Notes under the pieces: model-generated | Database searches by the model: none | Told to the model about the DNA's origin: nothing | The model's input: the letters and a program-made list of their open reading frames with translations, nothing else | Translations under genes and position numbers: made by a program | In this document: piece by piece, positions 61,512 to 64,000 of the stretch | How positions within the stretch are numbered: position 1 is the stretch's first letter | Layout: each line of letters starts with the position of its first letter | Origin: Planctomycetaceae bacterium | GTDB lineage: Bacteria > Planctomycetota > Planctomycetia > Planctomycetales > Planctomycetaceae | NCBI GenBank assembly: GCA_020638955.1 | Contig: JACKHO010000008.1 | Span: forward strand, 186,001-250,000 | Reading direction: 5' to 3' | DNA: 64,000 nucleotides

Positions 61512-62890
61512 CGAGCGGCCTCCGCCTCGATGACATCACCCTCAACTACTTCGCTGACCGCCATCCCTTCAAACACGGCAGGCAACGGACTCACGATGAC
61601 GCGGTCCCCCTTGTGAAGATCCCCCTGCATTCCCAACACAACTGCCATGTCGTCTTGCGTCGCCACCACAGACACTCGCTGAATGCCAATCTTCCCCTCA
61701 TGAACGACCCAGACACTTCCGCCTGGACGGGCTCCCTCTCGCGGAATCGCCAGAAGCTGCCGGCCTGACGCCACAGGAATACGGACATCCACGTACATGC
61801 CACTCAGCAGCGTCGGCGGAGTAATACCAATTGTCCGCTCCCCCTTACTGCGAAGTCGCGTTTGTTCGGGTTCCTTGACGACAATCCTGCAAGGAAACGT
61901 ACGTGTTTCTCGATCCAGTCCGGTTCCTTCGAATCGGGTTAACTCTCCATCCCAAACCGTTTCGACGCCATCAAACACATACACCACCTCACACGGCACG
62001 GGAGTGAAGTCGATGGGGTCTTCAACCTGCAACTGCGCGTCGCTGGTGCCACCACGGTTTGACAATTCCTGTTGCCAAATCCAGCCAAGTTCGTCTGCCT
62101 CCAGTTGGCAGTGAATTTCCATGTGACTGGCGTCGCTAATGTGTACTAGCGGATCCCCAGCTTTCACGAAGTCACCCTGCTCCACCACGTCGTCGACGAG
62201 CCGACCATCAATCGGTGAAACCACTTGGCACCGTTTGACGTCAGCGACTGCCTTAGCATGCTGAGCTTCAAATAGTCCTCGCTCCGCAGTCTTTGTTTTG
62301 AGTTGACTCGCCAGCCCAACGCCCTGATTCACAAGCGTTTGATGAGTATTCCGCGACATCAGCTCCATTCGCAGTGCGGCATCCAGTTCTGCCTCAGTCG
62401 TGGCTTTCCGCTCATACAAATTGCGAACACGAGCGAGCTGTCGCTGCTGGAGTGCGACATCTTCCGCCGCTAAATCAAGCAGCTTCTTCGTGTTTGCCAA
62501 ATCGACATTCAGATTCTCAATCTGAGCATCGATCCGATCCAATTCCGCCTGCAGCCGATCAACCTCCAATCGAAAGTTCAGCGAATCAATTTCGAACAGC
62601 AAAGTACCCGCTTTGACAAATTCGCCGCCCCGTGTCGAAGCAGGCTTAGTCTGTATCTTCCCGCCAACTTCGGCACCTACCGTAAGCACACGGTACGTCG
62701 ACGCCTCGCCACTGGTGGTCACCCAAATCGGCTCCGTGTGTTCCACGGCTTCTGCCGTACGCACCAGAGTGGCCTCGTTGGCCGACTCGGGCTCCTTCGG
62801 AATTTCCGGCTTCTGACCGTAGAAGGCGAAGAGCACGGCACCGACAGCCAATATTGCAATCGAACTGACAATGTTAATGACAATACGCAC
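61508..62890 (-). CDS. HlyD-family membrane fusion protein of the RND pump
   Basis: A 460-residue periplasmic adaptor anchored by an N-terminal helix (IVINIVSSIAILAVGAVLFAF). The lipoyl/barrel-sandwich hybrid starts at VGAEVGGKIQTKPASTRGGEFVKAGT, the alpha-hairpin follows (FRLEVDRLQAELDRIDAQIENL, then DVALQQRQLARVRNLYERKATTEAELD), and the second lipoyl half is VSPIDGRLVDDVVEQGDFVKAGDPLVHIS. A beta-barrel and membrane-proximal domain end it. It bridges the RND permease to an outer-membrane channel. The start is GTG at 62890, four bases after the TetR stop, and the end overlaps the permease ATG, giving a tight three-gene operon. Confidence 0.92.
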   Translation of the reverse strand: MRIVINIVSSIAILAVGAVLFAFYGQKPEIPKEPESANEATLVRTAEAVEHTEPIWVTTSGEASTYRVLTVGAEVGGKIQTKPASTRGGEFVKAGTLLFEIDSLNFRLEVDRLQAELDRIDAQIENLNVDLANTKKLLDLAAEDVALQQRQLARVRNLYERKATTEAELDAALRMELMSRNTHQTLVNQGVGLASQLKTKTAERGLFEAQHAKAVADVKRCQVVSPIDGRLVDDVVEQGDFVKAGDPLVHISDASHMEIHCQLEADELGWIWQQELSNRGGTSDAQLQVEDPIDFTPVPCEVVYVFDGVETVWDGELTRFEGTGLDRETRTFPCRIVVKEPEQTRLRSKGERTIGITPPTLLSGMYVDVRIPVASGRQLLAIPREGARPGGSVWVVHEGKIGIQRVSVVATQDDMAVVLGMQGDLHKGDRVIVSPLPAVFEGMAVSEVVEGDVIEAEAAR

Positions 62891-62894
62891 TGGT

Positions 62895-63524
62895 TCACTT
62901 CAAGTTAGTAAAAGAAAGGTTGGGGCCCAAGCTTTCGTGCGGAGCCAGCCCGTGTAACAAAACATCTGCAAGGAAATCGACGTATTCGTCTGTGGAGTGT
63001 CCCGTTGGATGCTCTCCTAACATGTCTGTCAACATGACCGGGCCATGCATTGAAGTCAGGACCTGCATCGCAGCCGCCTCAAAATCAACGTTTCGAATCA
63101 GCCCGCGATCATAGGCCCGGCCAAACCATCCGGCGAGAACTCGAATATCGACCACCGGTGGCGGTTCCTCGAAATGCCGCATGAGTTCCGCAGGATCAAC
63201 TCCGCCCAACCGGAGTACCGACATCCGTTTTGAAACATCGGCAAAGAACCCGGCAAGCGCGTGCAGGATGTCGGCCAACTGCTCTTTGACCGGCCGGGAA
63301 TCGGGACCATCTTCAACCAGAGGCCGCCAGGCCGGCTCTTCAGTCGGGATGAGCGATCGAATGAACAGCTCGCGTTTTGTGTGAAATCGTTTCAGCAATG
63401 CCTGCGACGTCACACCCAATTCCGACGCAATTTGATCCGTAGCCACCCCCGGCCCGCGTTCCAGGAACACGCGGCAAGCGACATCTCGAATTTGATCGTC
63501 CGAAACCGAACGCGGCCTGACCAC
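62895..63524 (-). CDS. TetR-family transcriptional regulator of the efflux operon
   Basis: A 209-residue regulator. The N-terminal HTH reads DDQIRDVACRVFLERGPGVATDQIASELGVTSQALLKRFHTKRELF, with the recognition helix SQALLKRFHTK; the C-terminal helical domain (residues 70-209) would bind ligand and dimerise. I chose a GTG start at 63524, which has GGAGG eight bases upstream, over a TTG at 63539 that lies within that ribosome site region. It is the first gene of a leftward operon with HlyD and RND genes. A palindrome of two 8-bp arms lies about 20 bp upstream of the start, a plausible autoregulatory operator. Confidence 0.9.
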   Translation of the reverse strand: MVRPRSVSDDQIRDVACRVFLERGPGVATDQIASELGVTSQALLKRFHTKRELFIRSLIPTEEPAWRPLVEDGPDSRPVKEQLADILHALAGFFADVSKRMSVLRLGGVDPAELMRHFEEPPPVVDIRVLAGWFGRAYDRGLIRNVDFEAAAMQVLTSMHGPVMLTDMLGEHPTGHSTDEYVDFLADVLLHGLAPHESLGPNLSFTNLK

Positions 63525-63543
63525 TTTCAATGCCTCCAAAACA

Positions 63544-63569
63544 CATTAGTTGCCGAAGAGTAACTAATG
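63544..63569. promoter_or_regulatory. Candidate TetR operator
   Basis: CATTAGTT (63544-63551) and AACTAATG (63562-63569) are perfect 8-bp inverted arms around a 10-bp spacer, 20 bp upstream of the tetR start. Arm length and spacing fit a TetR dimer site; binding is not shown. Confidence 0.6.
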
Positions 63570-63715
63570 GTTGAGGCGTGGCAAGCAAAATTACCCCAGC
63601 GCACGAACAATTTAACGCTTTTTCAGGCATTTCTCCGGCAGCCGAGGCCGGGTCGCCAAACACAACACCAGTGATTTAAGCGGTTTGCGGAATCGGTTAA
63701 GCCAAGACCCGGTGG

Positions 63716-63735
63716 CACGGACATTCCTGTCTGTG
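63716..63735. repeat. Short imperfect hairpin
   Basis: CACGGACA (63716-63723), TTCC loop, TGTCTGTG (63728-63735), one G-U pair. I associate this sequence type with dispersed planctomycete intergenic repeats, but only one copy is seen here. Confidence 0.35.
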
Positions 63736-63825
63736 TCTACTTCGAGTCAAATCAATCGTCAGTTTGGTTCAGCAACCACCTGCAGGCAGCGAACGAATCC
63801 TACCCGCAAAGTTCGCAGCGGACTT

Positions 63826-63869
63826 CAACCATCTCAACCGTGGCAAAGCCACACTCAACTATCTCAACC
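63826..63869 (-). repeat. Dispersed 44-nt hairpin repeat, copy 2
   Basis: Inverted relative to the copy at 24440-24483, 38 of 44 positions identical. Core hairpin GTGGC/GCCAC. Confidence 0.65.
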
Positions 63870-63917
63870 AATTTCCCATTGAGACATTAAGCATCCGTGA
63901 GGAGACTATTCGAGATG

Positions 63918-64000
63918 CTAAGCAATCAACTCAGGAATCGGTCCACCTTCCGTGATAATTGGCGTCGGACGACCATTGAAATCTTCAATCGCCGTATTGG
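63918..64000 (-). CDS. 3' end of a leftward gene cut by the window edge
   Basis: A minus-strand frame is open to the right edge and ends at TAG (63920-63918), encoding NTAIEDFNGRPTPIITEGG followed by PIPELIA. The composition is protein-like, but 26 residues are too few to assign a family. The start lies beyond the window. Confidence 0.5.
   Translation of the reverse strand, partial: NTAIEDFNGRPTPIITEGGPIPELIA

Overview
The window is a stretch of a planctomycete chromosome (class Planctomycetia; I cannot place the genus from sequence alone). The evidence is phylum-typical gene content. There are three DUF1549/DUF1553 proteins with CxxCH haem motifs, two of them paired with Tat-exported DUF1501 partners. 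There is a 1,363-residue PVC-type propeller/cytochrome protein, a DUF1080 protein, a giant exported protein with an LEPR-like N-terminal motif and FG-GAP repeats, a 'GQVAKICKV' helix-turn-helix protein, and many exported proteins of unknown role. No rRNA, CRISPR array or intact mobile element was found; there is one tRNA-Arg(UCU).

Layout. 1-9.9 kb: a 5'-truncated hypothetical gene, a sirtuin, a DUF1080 protein, a large CHAT-protease/STAND-ATPase/transmembrane/WD40 protein, a deoxyhypusine-synthase-like protein, an exported phosphatase-like protein ending in a cytochrome c'-type haem motif, and an exported M28 peptidase. 10-16 kb: housekeeping genes guaA, aroC and apgM, a candidate structured RNA ending in an intrinsic terminator, then a 53-aa ORF overlapping by ATGA a helix-turn-helix/receiver-like regulator. 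16-20 kb: a DUF1549/1553 protein, then leuA preceded by a leucine-rich leader peptide and a terminator, i.e. a complete-looking attenuator. 20-25.3 kb: exported hydrolases and a signal-peptide-bearing methyltransferase. 25.5-34.3 kb: two tandem cytochrome/DUF1549/DUF1553 + DUF1501 modules. 34.3-35.1 kb: palindromic repeats flanking a small ORF. 35-46.6 kb: a coiled-coil exported protein, a GDPD-glycosidase-like fusion coupled to a DUF167 gene, an exported thioredoxin-serine protease fusion, a DUF1963 protein, a MurJ-like flippase, a TPR protein, DinB, thioesterase and SDR genes. 46.7-58.3 kb: the PVC cytochrome protein, the tRNA, the giant FG-GAP protein, a fragment of a second FG-GAP gene and a decayed ISAs1-type insertion sequence. 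58.4-64 kb: a tetR-hlyD-RND efflux operon with a palindromic operator candidate, then repeats and the 3' end of one more gene.

How the genes work together. The clearest units are tetR/hlyD/RND (overlapping or nearly abutting genes on one strand, palindrome before the repressor start), the leu leader with leuA, the DUF167-GDPD coupled pair, and the two DUF1549/DUF1501 modules. The most promising candidates for undescribed biology are the leucine attenuator, the structured RNA/leader ORF/regulator locus at 14.8-15.7 kb, the CHAT-STAND-TM-WD40 protein, the phosphatase-cytochrome c' fusion, and the inverted 77-bp repeats with covarying stems around 34.4-35.0 kb. All family calls were made by eye from motifs; no database search was run.
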